From an uncultured Pseudomonadales bacterium (GTDB taxonomy: Bacteria > Pseudomonadota > Gammaproteobacteria > Pseudomonadales > Azotimanducaceae), in contig CALKBV010000009.1 of the NCBI GenBank assembly GCA_937775265.1, forward strand, positions 1 to 64,000: a DNA stretch of 64,000 nucleotides. The letters run 5' to 3'. Both the position numbers and the translations under genes were made by a program. Numbering within the stretch: position 1 is the first letter of the stretch; every line of letters starts with the position of its first letter. The notes under the pieces are model-generated. The model saw only the letters and a list, made by a program, of their open reading frames with translations. It was not told the DNA's origin and did no database searches. This document shows, in pieces, positions 35,133-44,681 of the stretch.

Positions 35133-36296
35133 CTAGGCAGCTCGTTGTTTTCGTGTGACGCACCAGTTTTGAGGGTTGTTTGGCTTGCCGTCAATTCTGA
35201 TCTCAAAATACAGGCCTGTTTTATCCTGGCCGCCACTGTCACCAACCGCTGCGATCACCTCGCCGGCGGATACCCAATCTCCGGTTTCCCGAAACAAAGC
35301 CTGATTATGACCATACAAGCTCATATAACCTTCACCATGACTAATAATCATGAGCAAACCGAAACCACGTAACCAGTCTGAGAATACGACGCGGCCATAG
35401 TGAACCGCGTATACGGATTCACCCTCTGCTGCGTCGATGAAGATACCATGCCACCTGAGCTTACCTTGGTTTCTCTGATTCCCAAAGCGGTGGCTGATTC
35501 TCCCTTCAACGGGTAGTTGCAGCTTGCCTTGCATTCCCGCAAACGGCTGTGCGCTGCGTGGCGCATCCAGATTGGCCAGGCTTTCCTCCAACTTGTCCAA
35601 CAGTTGTTCCAGTCTTCCTCTGTTCTGTTCCAGTTTCAATAGTGCTGATCCGGTCGTGCTGATCTGGCTAATCAGCGCTTTCAATGTCATTTGTTTCTCT
35701 TTCTGCACGCTTGCGAGACTTTTTTGTTGCGCGCCCAGATCCCTTCTTTGGGATTCCAGCACGACGGTTTCTTCAGCCAGTTCCTGTGTTACGCGATCTA
35801 AATCCAACAGGGTCAGGTTGTAGGACTCAATCTGTCTTGACCGAGCCTGATTAAAATAGTCGTAATAAGTCAGCATTCTGGCAATTTCATTCGGATCTTC
35901 CTGGTTTAGAAGGACCTTGAGGTATTCCTGGCTTCCAATTTCGTAGGCCGCCCTGACCTGTTGTTCGATATAATACTGTTGTTCGCTTTTTACGGTCAGA
36001 AGTTCTTTCTGTCTTTCCGTCAGCGAAGATACTTTGTCGTTGGTGGTATCCAATTCCTTCTCAATCGTGTCGATCTCATTGATCAGTTTGTTAATCCTCT
36101 GCTCGTTTCGTTCGAGGGTCGCTTCGACTACTGATTTCTGTCCCTCGGTGCTATCCAGGGTTTCCTTGTAGTTCGAGATTTCCTTCTCGAGGGCCTTTAG
36201 CCGGGCTTCGATTTCCACCTGGCTCCCGGATTGCTCTGCCTGCGCAGATATAACTGGAAGTAAGGCGAGAAAAAGAATGATTAGGTTCTGCATCAA
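35133..36296 (-). CDS. envC: Murein hydrolase activator EnvC
   Basis: A 387-residue periplasmic protein: signal peptide (NLIILFLALLPVISAQA), a long coiled coil to about residue 250, and a C-terminal LytM/M23 domain. The LytM domain is degenerate. The motif that is HxH in active enzymes reads LYFEIR, and the fold marker is HGEGYMSLYGHNQ. As in E. coli EnvC, it should activate the AmiA/B amidases at the division site under FtsEX control rather than cut peptidoglycan itself. It is preceded by gpmI (9-bp gap) and followed by ctpA. Confidence 0.94.
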   Translation of the reverse strand: MMQNLIILFLALLPVISAQAEQSGSQVEIEARLKALEKEISNYKETLDSTEGQKSVVEATLERNEQRINKLINEIDTIEKELDTTNDKVSSLTERQKELLTVKSEQQYYIEQQVRAAYEIGSQEYLKVLLNQEDPNEIARMLTYYDYFNQARSRQIESYNLTLLDLDRVTQELAEETVVLESQRRDLGAQQKSLASVQKEKQMTLKALISQISTTGSALLKLEQNRGRLEQLLDKLEESLANLDAPRSAQPFAGMQGKLQLPVEGRISHRFGNQRNQGKLRWHGIFIDAAEGESVYAVHYGRVVFSDWLRGFGLLMIISHGEGYMSLYGHNQALFRETGDWVSAGEVIAAVGDSGGQDKTGLYFEIRIDGKPNNPQNWCVTRKQRAA

Positions 36297-36305
36297 TGAT
36301 TCCTG

Positions 36306-37850
36306 TTATTGATTTTCGGCCAGAGATCGTCCGGTCATTTCTGCCGGTTGGGGTAGGGACATCAAGGTGAGCAAGGTAGGCGATACGTCGCTGAGTACAC
36401 CCCCTTTCTGTTCGAGTTGGATGTTCTGCGGCCCTATGTAGACAAGCGGCACAAGCTCGGAAGTATGAGCTGTATGGGGCTGGTCGGTCTGGTGATCCTT
36501 CAGTTGTTCTACATTGCCATGGTCGGCTGTGATCAGGCATTGCCCACCGGCTGCTTTAAGCGCCGCCGCGATGCGCCCCAGGCACAGGTCGATTGTCTCC
36601 ACTGCTTTGATTGACGCCTCAAGATTACCCGTGTGTCCCACCATGTCCCCGTTGGCGTAATTACAGACAATAAGGTCGTACTTTCCACCGTTAATGGCGG
36701 CGATGATTGTGTCCGTGACTTCCTGGGCACTCATCTCTGGCTGGAGGTCATAGGTCGCGACGTCGGGTGACGGTATCAGCCGCCGGTCTTCGCCAACAAA
36801 TGGCTCCTCCCTGCCGCCGGAGAAGAAGAAAGTCACGTGTGCGTACTTCTCTGTCTCAGCCAGCCTCAGCTGGTTCATTCCCAGAGACGCAATATATTCT
36901 CCCAGGCTGTTATGGATAGACGCGGGTGCGAACGCGTATGGTGCTGGAATATTGGCGGCATACCGGGTCAGGGTGACGAAGCTGGTGAGGGCGGGCACCC
37001 TGGAGCGTTCGAAGTTGTCGAATGCAACATCGGTGAACGCGCGGGTCAGTTGGCGTGCTCGATCAGCCCTGAAATTCATGTAGATGACAGAATCACCATC
37101 CTGTATCTGGACTGGCTCATTCTGGTACGAAATTGCCGAGGATTGGACGAATTCATCGGACTCATCACGCTCATAGGCAGCCTGGAGTGCTTCCGCTGGG
37201 TCCTTAAAACGGTGCATTGCGTTGCCGTTCACAATCAATTCATAGGCGGGTTGCACGCGTTCCCAGCGATTGTCCCGATCCATCGCGAAATACCGGCCGA
37301 CGACTGATGCTATGCCGCCTTTGCCCCCGGCTGATATATGTGCCTGCATTGAATCGATCGATGCCCGGGCAGATCGAGGCGGAACGTCCCGTCCATCCAG
37401 AAAAGCATGTAAATACACGCGCGAGATGCCCCTGGACCTGGCCATATCAACGGCTGCCTTGATATGTTCTTCATGAGAATGAACACCTCCCGGGGATAAA
37501 AGTCCGAGCAAATGAAGTGCTTTCCCTGATTGGGCTGTTCCGGCCATTACCTGGGAAAGCGCTGCATTATCAAAGAATTCACCATCGTCTATCGATTTGC
37601 TGATTCGGGTGAAATCCTGATGAATGACGCGTCCAGCACCCAGATTCATATGACCGACCTCGGAGTTACCCATCTGTCCAGGGGGGAGACCCACATCCAG
37701 GCCCGAGCCTGAGATCAGGCAGTTTGGCCGCGTGGATACTAGCTCGTCCCAGACTGGCGTTGCCGCCTGGGCGATTGCGTTGTCTTCCGGATCGGTTCGG
37801 TGGCCCCATCCATCCAGGATGATTAGTGCGGTAGGTGAATTACTCATCAT
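36306..37850 (-). CDS. gpmI: 2,3-bisphosphoglycerate-independent phosphoglycerate mutase
   Basis: 514 residues from the ATG at 37850; a longer frame exists, but conserved sequence begins at [12 protein letters not shown]. The phosphoserine site is [14 protein letters not shown]. Metal ligands appear in the [10 protein letters not shown] and [14 protein letters not shown] segments. It interconverts 3- and 2-phosphoglycerate in glycolysis and gluconeogenesis using two Mn2+ ions. It heads the gpmI-envC-ctpA-yibQ cluster and is divergent from the rhodanese gene, so a promoter should lie in 37851-37973. Confidence 0.96.
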   Translation of the reverse strand: MMSNSPTALIILDGWGHRTDPEDNAIAQAATPVWDELVSTRPNCLISGSGLDVGLPPGQMGNSEVGHMNLGAGRVIHQDFTRISKSIDDGEFFDNAALSQVMAGTAQSGKALHLLGLLSPGGVHSHEEHIKAAVDMARSRGISRVYLHAFLDGRDVPPRSARASIDSMQAHISAGGKGGIASVVGRYFAMDRDNRWERVQPAYELIVNGNAMHRFKDPAEALQAAYERDESDEFVQSSAISYQNEPVQIQDGDSVIYMNFRADRARQLTRAFTDVAFDNFERSRVPALTSFVTLTRYAANIPAPYAFAPASIHNSLGEYIASLGMNQLRLAETEKYAHVTFFFSGGREEPFVGEDRRLIPSPDVATYDLQPEMSAQEVTDTIIAAINGGKYDLIVCNYANGDMVGHTGNLEASIKAVETIDLCLGRIAAALKAAGGQCLITADHGNVEQLKDHQTDQPHTAHTSELVPLVYIGPQNIQLEQKGGVLSDVSPTLLTLMSLPQPAEMTGRSLAENQ

Positions 37851-37973
37851 GACAGGCTGCGATAGGAAACAGTTCAGGATATTACCGGTTACAGCATATT
37901 GGTTGAATAGTAGCGGGTAAATAATTACCATTTGTGTATACTCCGCGACTTAATTTTGCTGCTGGGATAGACC

Positions 37974-38390
37974 TTGGTTGAGCAGGTTTTTGAATTTATA
38001 AGTAATCACTATATTTTGGTGAGTGCGTTCGTATTCCTTCTTGTGGCTTTCGTTATTAACGAAGGTAAGCTGGGTGGTGCGGCGATAACGCCGACCAACC
38101 TGGTTAACCTGGTTAACCGCGAGGGTGCTGTGCTGGTGGATATTCGTGACACCAAAGAATATAGCTCTGGGCATATTGCCGGCGCTGTAAGCATGCCGGT
38201 TTCGAGCATTGACGCGAGAATCGGTGAGCTGGAATCCTATAAGGACAAACCAGTCGTTCTGGTTTGCAAGATGGGGCAGCACGCGAGTGCGACGGGCCGA
38301 AAACTCAAAGCTCTGGGGTTTGAAAACGTTCGCCGGTTATCAGGTGGTATGGCCGAGTGGACCGCGAGTAGCCTGCCGATGGTCAAGTAA
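37974..38390 (+). CDS. Membrane-anchored rhodanese-like protein (YibN-like)
   Basis: 138 residues: an N-terminal membrane helix (ILVSAFVFLLVAFVI), then a single rhodanese domain (GAVLVDIRDTKEYSSGHIAGAVSMP) with the active cysteine in LVCKMGQHAS. It may transfer sulfane sulfur near the inner membrane. The start appears to be TTG, with GGGATAG upstream; the helix requires this start. It lies 2 bp before grxC and forms the operon rhodanese-grxC-secB, an order also common in relatives. Confidence 0.9.
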   Translation: MVEQVFEFISNHYILVSAFVFLLVAFVINEGKLGGAAITPTNLVNLVNREGAVLVDIRDTKEYSSGHIAGAVSMPVSSIDARIGELESYKDKPVVLVCKMGQHASATGRKLKALGFENVRRLSGGMAEWTASSLPMVK

Positions 38391-38392
38391 CT

Positions 38393-38734
38393 ATGTTTAT
38401 GAAAGAAATCAAAGGGATTAAAGACAGGATGTCGGGGCGCAGCGATAAACCGGCAGTCCCTGCTGCGACATCTCAACCAATCGTGATGTATACAACCAGA
38501 TTTTGCCCTTACTGCATCAGAGCGAGAAGCTTGCTGCAAAGTAAAGGGTGGGACTATCAAGATATCCCGGTTGACGCTGATCAGGGGTTGAGGTCGGAAA
38601 TGATGCAAAAATCTGGTCAACACACTGTTCCCCAGATCTGGATTGGTGATCAACACATTGGTGGTTGTGATGAGTTATTTCGTCTTGAAGTTGGTAATCA
38701 GTTAGAAGCAATGGTGATGGGGGAAAATCAATGA
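38393..38734 (+). CDS. grxC: Glutaredoxin 3 (GrxC), N-terminally extended
   Basis: 113 residues; the glutaredoxin core is near 85. The redox motif is CPYC in TTRFCPYCIRARSLL, with the cis-proline segment HTVPQIWIGDQHIGGCDEL for glutathione binding. It reduces disulfides and may recycle the Prx5 peroxiredoxin at 28696. About 28 residues precede the fold (MFMKEIKGIKDRMSG...), so an internal Met (M13) could be the true start. Its stop overlaps the secB ATG by four bases (ATGA). Confidence 0.93.
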   Translation: MFMKEIKGIKDRMSGRSDKPAVPAATSQPIVMYTTRFCPYCIRARSLLQSKGWDYQDIPVDADQGLRSEMMQKSGQHTVPQIWIGDQHIGGCDELFRLEVGNQLEAMVMGENQ

Positions 38735-39189
38735 GCGAGCAGACGGAGGAATCAACCTTTGTGCTTCAACGAATTTATGTGAAGGACGTGTCTTTCGAAT
38801 CTCCCAAGTCGCCAGAGGCATTCCTGAAGCAGTGGAAGCCAAATGTAGCGCTTGAGTTGAACACCAGTAATGTCAATATTGGAGAAGATAACTTCGAGGT
38901 TACCCTGGGATTGACGGTAACCGCCAAAAATGAGGCAGAAGAGGTAATTTACCTGATTGAGCTCCAGCAGTCGGGCATCTTCCTGATCAAGGGGATGACC
39001 GAACAAGCGCTGGGCCAAACACTCGGTGGTTTTTGCCCGAGCGTACTATTTCCTTATGCCCGCGAAGCGATAGATTCGATTGTCACCAAAGGTAGTTTCC
39101 CTCCGCTCATGCTTGCACCAGTTAATTTTGATGCTATTTATGCTCAGGCCGCGGCGAGAGCAGAAGCGGAAACCGCGTCGATTCAGTAA
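38731..39189 (+). CDS. secB: Protein-export chaperone SecB
   Basis: A 152-residue SecB. Typical stretches are FVLQRIYVKDVSFESP, VALELNTSNVNIGEDNFEVTLGLTVTAKN, and LGGFCPSVLFPYAREAIDSIVTKGSFPPLMLAPVNFDAIY, the conserved C-terminal block for the tetramer. It holds preproteins unfolded and hands them to SecA. It is co-translated with grxC through ATGA overlap and convergent with trmL 8 bp downstream. Confidence 0.97.
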   Translation: MSEQTEESTFVLQRIYVKDVSFESPKSPEAFLKQWKPNVALELNTSNVNIGEDNFEVTLGLTVTAKNEAEEVIYLIELQQSGIFLIKGMTEQALGQTLGGFCPSVLFPYAREAIDSIVTKGSFPPLMLAPVNFDAIYAQAAARAEAETASIQ

Positions 39190-39197
39190 AGGTTGGT

Positions 39198-39665
39198 CTA
39201 ACGACCGCTTTGGAAACCAAGCTGGCGCCAGGCTTCATAGACGACAATGCTTGCAGCGTTAGACAGATTGAGGCTGCGGGAGTTTTGCAGCATGGGTATC
39301 CGAAGTTTTCTATTCCCGGCCATCAAACCGAGTATCGCGTCGGGCATCCCCCGTGTCTCCGGCCCGAACATCAGAATATCTCCAGCCTCAAACTCAACCT
39401 CTGTATGATTGATTAATCCTTTGGTGGTGATTGCAAAGACGCGGTCGCGATTAAACTCGTCAAGCAGTGTGCCCAGGTTGTCCCACTCCCTGACGTCTGC
39501 ATACTCGCGGTAATCAAGACCTGCCCGGCGAAGCTGCTTATCGTCGAGCTCAAAGCCAAGTGGCTTCACAAGATGTAGTGTGCAACCTGTATTGGCGCAC
39601 AGGCGTATGATATTGCCGGTATTTGGTGGGATTTCTGGCTCATAGAGAACGATATTCAGCATCAA
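39198..39665 (-). CDS. trmL: tRNA (cytidine/uridine-34-2'-O)-methyltransferase TrmL
   Basis: A 155-residue SPOUT methyltransferase with a trefoil knot. Motifs are [35 protein letters not shown] and [26 protein letters not shown]. It methylates the wobble ribose of tRNA-Leu isoacceptors. The ATG overlaps the last bases of ntrC by four, so it may be read on the ntrBC transcript and so respond to nitrogen status. Confidence 0.95.
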   Translation of the reverse strand: MMLNIVLYEPEIPPNTGNIIRLCANTGCTLHLVKPLGFELDDKQLRRAGLDYREYADVREWDNLGTLLDEFNRDRVFAITTKGLINHTEVEFEAGDILMFGPETRGMPDAILGLMAGNRKLRIPMLQNSRSLNLSNAASIVVYEAWRQLGFQSGR

Positions 39666-41090
39666 TCCTCCGGTTTCTCGTCAGCCATTCCAAGGTCCGA
39701 TATTTTGCGCGTCAGGGTATTTCGTCCCCATCCCAGAAGCTTGGAGGCTTCGCGTTTCCTTCCGCCGGTCTGTTTCAGGGCTTCCTGAATCATGATTCGC
39801 TCGAACCTGGGTAGGGCGTCATGGAGGATGCCCGTATCTCCGGGTTTCAGAGCGGATAGACGTCCGCTTGTCCATGAACGCAGGGCTCGTTCCCAGTCAA
39901 TACCACCCGTGCTCTGGTTGGGTATTTCCTGAAGCAACTCTGGCGGCAAGTCTTCGATCATGACTTCCTGTGCTGTTGCCATCACGGCAATCCAGCGACA
40001 AGTGTTTTCCAGTTGCCGTACATTTCCCGGCCAGGGCAACTCGCACAGGTACTCCATCGTTTCGGGGCTCAGACGTTTGGGCTCTTCGTCAATTTCGCTT
40101 GCTGCCTGAACCAGAAAGTGACCCGCAAGGGTAGGAATGTCCTCTCGTCGTTCTGACAGGGTCGGCAGGTGTATTCTTATGACGTTGAGTCTATGGAAAA
40201 GGTCTTCGCGAAACTTATTTTCAGCAACGAGTTCTTCCAGATTCTGGTGTGTGGCTGCGATGATTCTGACGTTCGCCTTAAGGGGCTCGATGCCACCGAC
40301 TCGATAGTATTCACTGTCTGAAAGTACGCGTAATAATCGAGTTTGGGTTTCTGGTGGCATGTCGCCGATTTCATCCAGAAAAAGCGTGCCTCCCTCTGCC
40401 TGTTCAAATCGCCCCGTTCGTTTTTGGTTGGCTCCGGTGAACGCTCCTTTTTCGTGCCCAAAAAGCTCTGACTCGACGAGATCGTAGGGTATGGCGGCCA
40501 TGTTCAGAGGGATGAAAGGTTTATCTGCCCTGATACTGTGTTTGTGAAGCGCATGGGCCACACGCTCTTTGCCGGTTCCGGACTGGCCATTTATCAGCAC
40601 ACTGACATTCGATTTGGACAGTCTTCCTATGGCGCGGAATACTTCCTGCATCGCGGGCGCTTTGCCGATGATTTCAACAGGATCTTCTTTTGGTGCGGGC
40701 TCCTCTGTCATCGTTTGTTGTGTCTGCGCAAGGGCGCGACCCACAACGGCAACGGCTTCGTCCACATCGAAAGGTTTTGGCAGGTACTCAAAAGCGCCGC
40801 CCTGGATCGAAGTAACGGCACTATCGAGATCTGAATGAGCTGTCATGACTATTACCGGTAATCCTGGATGACTGTCTTTTAGTGCGCTTAAGAGTTCCAG
40901 CCCGTCTGTCCCTGGCATCCTGATGTCCGTGATGACAACTTGTGGTGTAGTATACGTGTAGCTGTTCAAGGAGCTGTTCTGCAGATTCGAAACATTCCAC
41001 GGTCCAACCATTTTGAGTCAGGGCCTTTTCCAGTACCCAGCGGATTGAGCGTTCGTCATCTACCACCCAGATGTTGCCGTTGCTACTCAT
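39662..41090 (-). CDS. ntrC: Nitrogen regulator NtrC, frame disrupted in the receiver domain
   Basis: NtrC activates sigma54 promoters in low nitrogen. The first frame from the ATG at 41090 gives the receiver start ([18 protein letters not shown] to AEQLLEQL); the rest, from [20 protein letters not shown] onward, is one base out of register. A single surplus base near 40945-40961 explains it; removing it restores a gapless match to E. coli NtrC as I recall it. Downstream all parts are normal: phosphoacceptor Asp in TDIRMPG, Walker A GQSGTGKE, sigma54 loop GAFTGA, and a Fis-type helix-turn-helix ([17 protein letters not shown]). As sequenced, only a protein lacking the receiver's start would be made. 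Confidence 0.93.
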
Positions 41091-42159
41091 TGTTCTGCTC
41101 CAGGGGAATAATAATTGAAAAGGTGGTGTCACCGGGTTCGCTTTCAAACTCGATCATGCCGTTGTGTTGGGCAATGATTGATTGAGCAAAAGTTAATCCC
41201 AACCCAGTGCCTCCGGGTCTCCGCGAGATCATTGGATAGAATAGTTGTTCCTGTATTTCCGGAGGAATTCCGGACCCGTTGTCCCTAATGTCCATGCGAA
41301 CAACCACTTTGTGTCGCTGGCCATTAATGGTGAACTGTCTTTCGATTCGAGTGGTGAAAGTCAGTACCGGATGAGGTGTCGTCTCGAGGATTTGCATGGC
41401 ATTTCTGGCGACATTCAACACTGCTTGCAGCATTAGTTCGGGGTCAATGAGGAGCTCGGGGATGCTTGGGTCATAGTCACGGATGACTTCAAGATTCTTT
41501 GATTCCAGTTCGATAAGGTTTGCCGTTCGTTCAAGAACCTGATGAATCGATATCGGTGTTTTCTGTGCTAGGGTGTTCGGTCCGAGCATCCTGTCGAGCA
41601 ATGACGTTAACCGATTGGTTTCTTCGATGATGATATCGGTATATTCCTCCAAAGATTTATCAGGAAGCTCCCTCGCGAGCAGCTCTGCAGATCCCTTGAT
41701 GCCTCCGAGAGGGTTCTTGATCTCGTGAGCGAGTCCCCTGACCATCTGGCGTGTTACATCGTGGTGCTCTTGTATAGCGGCATCACGATCTATGCGCAGA
41801 TAGCGGTCCATGGGAATAAGCTCTACGACGGTCTGCCCCTGATCCAGAACCGGTGTGACGGTAACATCGGCCGTGAAGTTATCCTTACCAGGTAACAGCA
41901 ACTGCATTCTTCGCCGGGTGAAGGTCTTGTTGGTCAAAGCGGCTTCGCTAACGATTTCAGCAAGTTCCTCGCCGTTAATGATCAGGTCGATAAGGCACTG
42001 CCCTGCCATCTGCGTTGCCGATTCTTTTAATAGGTTTTCCGCTGCCTGGTTAGCGAACAGGATATTGTGCCCTTCGCTAATGACCAGGATTGCTGTCGAC
42101 AAGTTGCCAAGGATGATCTCACTTGCTGTTTCACTTTTTGGATTAGGTTCTGTCGTCAT
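41083..42159 (-). CDS. glnL: Nitrogen regulation sensor kinase NtrB
   Basis: A 358-residue soluble histidine kinase. An N-terminal PAS domain (LGNLSTAILVISEGHNILFANQAAENLL) is followed by the H-box with phospho-His in RGLAHEIKNPLGGIKGSAELL, then the N box LNVARNAMQ, DIRDNGSGIPPE (G1) and RPGGTGLGLTFAQSI (G2). It phosphorylates or, with PII protein, dephosphorylates NtrC. Its last bases overlap the ntrC ATG. A sigma54 promoter and NtrC sites lie upstream, so the pair is autoregulated. Confidence 0.96.
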   Translation of the reverse strand: MTTEPNPKSETASEIILGNLSTAILVISEGHNILFANQAAENLLKESATQMAGQCLIDLIINGEELAEIVSEAALTNKTFTRRRMQLLLPGKDNFTADVTVTPVLDQGQTVVELIPMDRYLRIDRDAAIQEHHDVTRQMVRGLAHEIKNPLGGIKGSAELLARELPDKSLEEYTDIIIEETNRLTSLLDRMLGPNTLAQKTPISIHQVLERTANLIELESKNLEVIRDYDPSIPELLIDPELMLQAVLNVARNAMQILETTPHPVLTFTTRIERQFTINGQRHKVVVRMDIRDNGSGIPPEIQEQLFYPMISRRPGGTGLGLTFAQSIIAQHNGMIEFESEPGDTTFSIIIPLEQNNE

Positions 42160-42226
42160 AAGGCTATTGGGGGGCCAAAGGCACCGGGGTCTGTTCGCAT
42201 GAGTTAACGAGTTTATTAGTTAAGTT

Positions 42227-42242
42227 AGCAAGAAGTGCACCA
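42227..42242 (-). promoter_or_regulatory. sigma54 promoter of ntrBC
   Basis: The minus strand reads TGGTGCACTTCTTGCT: GG and GC are ten bases apart, as required for the -24/-12 element. Transcription would begin near 42216, about 57 bp before the ntrB ATG. NtrC sites lie 119-148 bp upstream of that point. Confidence 0.7.
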
Positions 42243-42327
42243 AAAAGGGAATTCGGTGAAAATCCACGGTAGAAAGGCGCTTCAGGCGCTTAACTGAGGG
42301 TATCATAGCAAGAGGGTTCGGCAATGC

Positions 42328-42371
42328 GCACCATAATAGTGCATTGATTGTGGTACGTTGATTATGGTGCA
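42328..42371 (-). promoter_or_regulatory. Paired NtrC binding sites upstream of ntrBC
   Basis: 42328-42342 reads, on the minus strand, GCACTATTATGGTGC, a near-perfect match to the NtrC consensus TGCACTA-N3-TGGTGCA. A second site with one good half (TATGGTGCA at 42363-42371) is centred 29 bp further upstream. TTGATTGTGGTACG (42344-42357) and TTGATTATGGTGCA (42358-42371) are tandem 14-bp copies, so the second half-site may have arisen by duplication. Confidence 0.7.
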
Positions 42372-42434
42372 GGGTTGCGGGACATGAATGATGGTGTGTG
42401 TGGCGTGGTATTACCGCGAGGCTACCTTGGGGTT

Positions 42435-42977
42435 TTACGGGGAGGAGTGGTGTCTGAGGATCGAAATTTTATTGCTGGGACCATCGGTGACGACATTGCC
42501 TTCTTTATCGATAATTCTGATTTTAAAAGCATGGGTTCCTCGATCAACGTTAGTGAGTGCAATGATTCCGTTACCGTGGACATCGCGAATTTTAGTACCG
42601 TCCATCAGAAGTTCGGCGCTGTGCCCTGATTGAACTGATGGTGAGATCGAAATAGTCAGGTTGAGGTTTCCTGCATTGTCGCGGACAACTGAGTCGTCGA
42701 GTGGGCTAGTTACCAGCAGGCTATAGTCCATGTTCTTTGGCGTCAAAGAATCGTCACTTCGTCGTTTCAATTGACTTTGCTGGTACGTTGTATCGGTGAA
42801 TATGCTGGGTTTAGGAAGAGTAATAGGTTCCGAGCCGGGCGTAGCATGGTCAGAGAATGTGGGCACGCCCTTGTCGTTAACTTCTCGATAGACCTCTTCT
42901 GCCCAGGCGGAGGAATTTGCCAGGGCAACTATCACGGCAACTACCAGGGCTACTAACAGTGCTGTGAATATTCTCAT
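42435..42977 (-). CDS. DUF4124 domain secreted protein
   Basis: 180 residues with a signal peptide (ALLVALVVAVIVALANSSAWA) followed at once by a DUF4124 domain (EEVYREVNDKGVPTFSDHATPGSEPITL). The rest contains a beta-sandwich-like part (LNLTISISPSVQSGHSAELLMDG, GIIALTNVDRGTHAFKIRIIDKEGN). DUF4124 proteins are periplasmic and of unknown function, often found between glnA and ntrBC as here. It lies 112 bp after the glnA stop, beyond a terminator. Confidence 0.88.
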   Translation of the reverse strand: MRIFTALLVALVVAVIVALANSSAWAEEVYREVNDKGVPTFSDHATPGSEPITLPKPSIFTDTTYQQSQLKRRSDDSLTPKNMDYSLLVTSPLDDSVVRDNAGNLNLTISISPSVQSGHSAELLMDGTKIRDVHGNGIIALTNVDRGTHAFKIRIIDKEGNVVTDGPSNKISILRHHSSP

Positions 42978-43024
42978 AGGTGGCTCGATGGGCGCGGCTG
43001 ATCTATTGTGTCGTTTAACGCAGG

Positions 43025-43057
43025 CAAAAAAAAGCCCCTGACCAGAGGGGCTTTTTT
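43025..43057 (-). terminator. Rho-independent terminator after glnA
   Basis: AAAAAAAGCCCCT, a four-base loop and AGGGGCTTTTTT form a strong stem flanked by A and T runs, active in both directions. It separates glnA from the DUF4124 gene. Confidence 0.92.
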
Positions 43058-43089
43058 AGTTTTCCCCGAGAGGATCGGGGCAAGCTGCG

Positions 43090-44502
43090 CTAGACGCTAT
43101 AGTACATCTCAAACTCAACTGGGTGCGTGGTCATGTCGAGTTTCTGGACTTCCTCACGCTTAAGTTCAATGTACCCATCGATCATGCTGTCGGTAAAGAC
43201 ATCGCCCTGGCGGAGGAAATCTCGATCCGCATCCAGTGCATCCAGCGCCTGGCCCAGTGATGAACAGACAGTTGGAAAATCTTTTAGCTCTTCTGGGGGC
43301 AGATCGTAGAGGTCTTTGTCGAGAGGACCAATAGGGTCGATCTTGTTCTTGATACCGTCCAGGCCAGCCATCAGCATGGAGGCGAACATCAGGTAAGGGT
43401 TCGCCGTGGGATCGCCAAAACGTACTTCGGCTCTAATACCATTAGGGTTGCCACCCTGAACGTAAGGGATACGAATAGAAGCAGAACGATTCATCGCTGA
43501 GTAAACCAGTATCAGTGGAGCCTCGAATCCTGGTACCAGTCGTTTGTAAGAGTTTGTAGAAGCGTTGGCGAATGCATTGAGCGCCCGCGCGTGTTTGATG
43601 ATACCGCCAATATAGTAAAGGGCAGTCTGTGAGAGGCTACCGTAGCCATCACCGGCAAATAGATTCGTGCCATCTTTCCAGAGGGACTGGTGAACGTGCA
43701 TACCGTTACCATTGTCACCAACCAGTGGCTTGGGCATGAACGTCGCGGTCTTGCCGTAAGCGTGTGCGACATTGTGGACGCAATATTTATAGATTTGGAC
43801 TTCGTCCGCTTTGCTGACCAGGGTGTTGAACTTCGCGCCAATTTCGCACTGCCCTGCTGTACCGACTTCATGGTGATGCAGGTCAATGTCGATGCCCATG
43901 GATTCCATAGCCGAGCACATGCTGTTTCTTACATCCAGAAGTGAATCGACTGGAGGTACCGGGAAGTAACCGCCTTTAACGCCGGGTTTGTGACCAGTGT
44001 TGCCGCCTTCGAAGGTAGATGCTGTCATCCATGCCGCTTCTTCAGATTCGATTTCATACATGGCACCACTCATGGTGGACTTGTATTTGACGTCGTCGAA
44101 AACAAAAAATTCGGGTTCCGGGCCAAAGTAGGCTGTATCACCGATTCCAGTCGAGGACAGGAAGGCCTCTGCGCGTTTGGCAATGGCTCGTGGATCTCGT
44201 TCGTATCCCTGCAACGTGCTGGGTTCGACGATATCGCAACGCAGGTTTATGGTTATTTCTTCTGTAAATGGGTCGACCACTGCTGTTGAATCGTCAGGCA
44301 TCAGGATCATGTCTGCATCATTAATCGGTTTCCAGCCTGCGATGGAGGAACCGTCAAACATGGCGCCATGTTCGAAAAAATCTTGGTCGATTTTTGCCGC
44401 GCTATTGGTTACGTGCTGTTCTTTGCCACGGGAATCGGTAAATCTGAGATCTACCCACCTCGCTTCGTGTTCTTTTATTAATCCCAGAGTTTTCTCTGAC
44501 AT
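43090..44502 (-). CDS. glnA: Glutamine synthetase type I
   Basis: A 470-residue GSI making glutamine from glutamate, ammonia and ATP. Seen are the N-terminal [15 protein letters not shown], the latch-region [19 protein letters not shown]/metal motif [29 protein letters not shown] and the adenylylation tyrosine in [11 protein letters not shown]. It is thus the dodecameric form shut down by GlnE adenylylation. AAAGGAG stands at a good distance before the ATG. Expression should come from the sigma54 promoter at 44557 under NtrC. Confidence 0.98.
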   Translation of the reverse strand: MSEKTLGLIKEHEARWVDLRFTDSRGKEQHVTNSAAKIDQDFFEHGAMFDGSSIAGWKPINDADMILMPDDSTAVVDPFTEEITINLRCDIVEPSTLQGYERDPRAIAKRAEAFLSSTGIGDTAYFGPEPEFFVFDDVKYKSTMSGAMYEIESEEAAWMTASTFEGGNTGHKPGVKGGYFPVPPVDSLLDVRNSMCSAMESMGIDIDLHHHEVGTAGQCEIGAKFNTLVSKADEVQIYKYCVHNVAHAYGKTATFMPKPLVGDNGNGMHVHQSLWKDGTNLFAGDGYGSLSQTALYYIGGIIKHARALNAFANASTNSYKRLVPGFEAPLILVYSAMNRSASIRIPYVQGGNPNGIRAEVRFGDPTANPYLMFASMLMAGLDGIKNKIDPIGPLDKDLYDLPPEELKDFPTVCSSLGQALDALDADRDFLRQGDVFTDSMIDGYIELKREEVQKLDMTTHPVEFEMYYSV

Positions 44503-44556
44503 GGTTCACTCCTTTACCGAATTTTGTTGAAGTTTTTCATTTAGTGCATTTAAGGG

Positions 44557-44572
44557 AGCAAAGAATATGCCA
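44557..44572 (-). promoter_or_regulatory. sigma54 promoter of glnA
   Basis: The minus strand reads TGGCATATTCTTTGCT, an excellent -24/-12 element (consensus TGGCAC-N5-TTGC). The start of transcription would be near 44546, giving a leader of about 43 bases. Confidence 0.85.
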
Positions 44573-44635
44573 TCCCAGTGTATTAATAAATGCCTTGTAT
44601 TTACTAACCTTGCGGGGGTTCGTAACGCCAAGGCC

Positions 44636-44681
44636 GCGCCATAATGGTGCGTTCATGAAAAACGTGCTCTATTATGGTGCT
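44636..44681 (-). promoter_or_regulatory. Paired NtrC sites upstream of glnA
   Basis: GCGCCATAATGGTGCG (44636-44651) and, further upstream, GTGCTCTATTATGGTGCT (44664-44681) match the NtrC dyad. Their centres are about 29 bp apart, and 98 and 127 bp upstream of the predicted start. The distal site lies within the last codons of tusA. Confidence 0.8.

Noticed and set aside
36151..36540. 129-codon frame overlapping envC and gpmI
   Set aside because: Out of frame with two clearly conserved genes.
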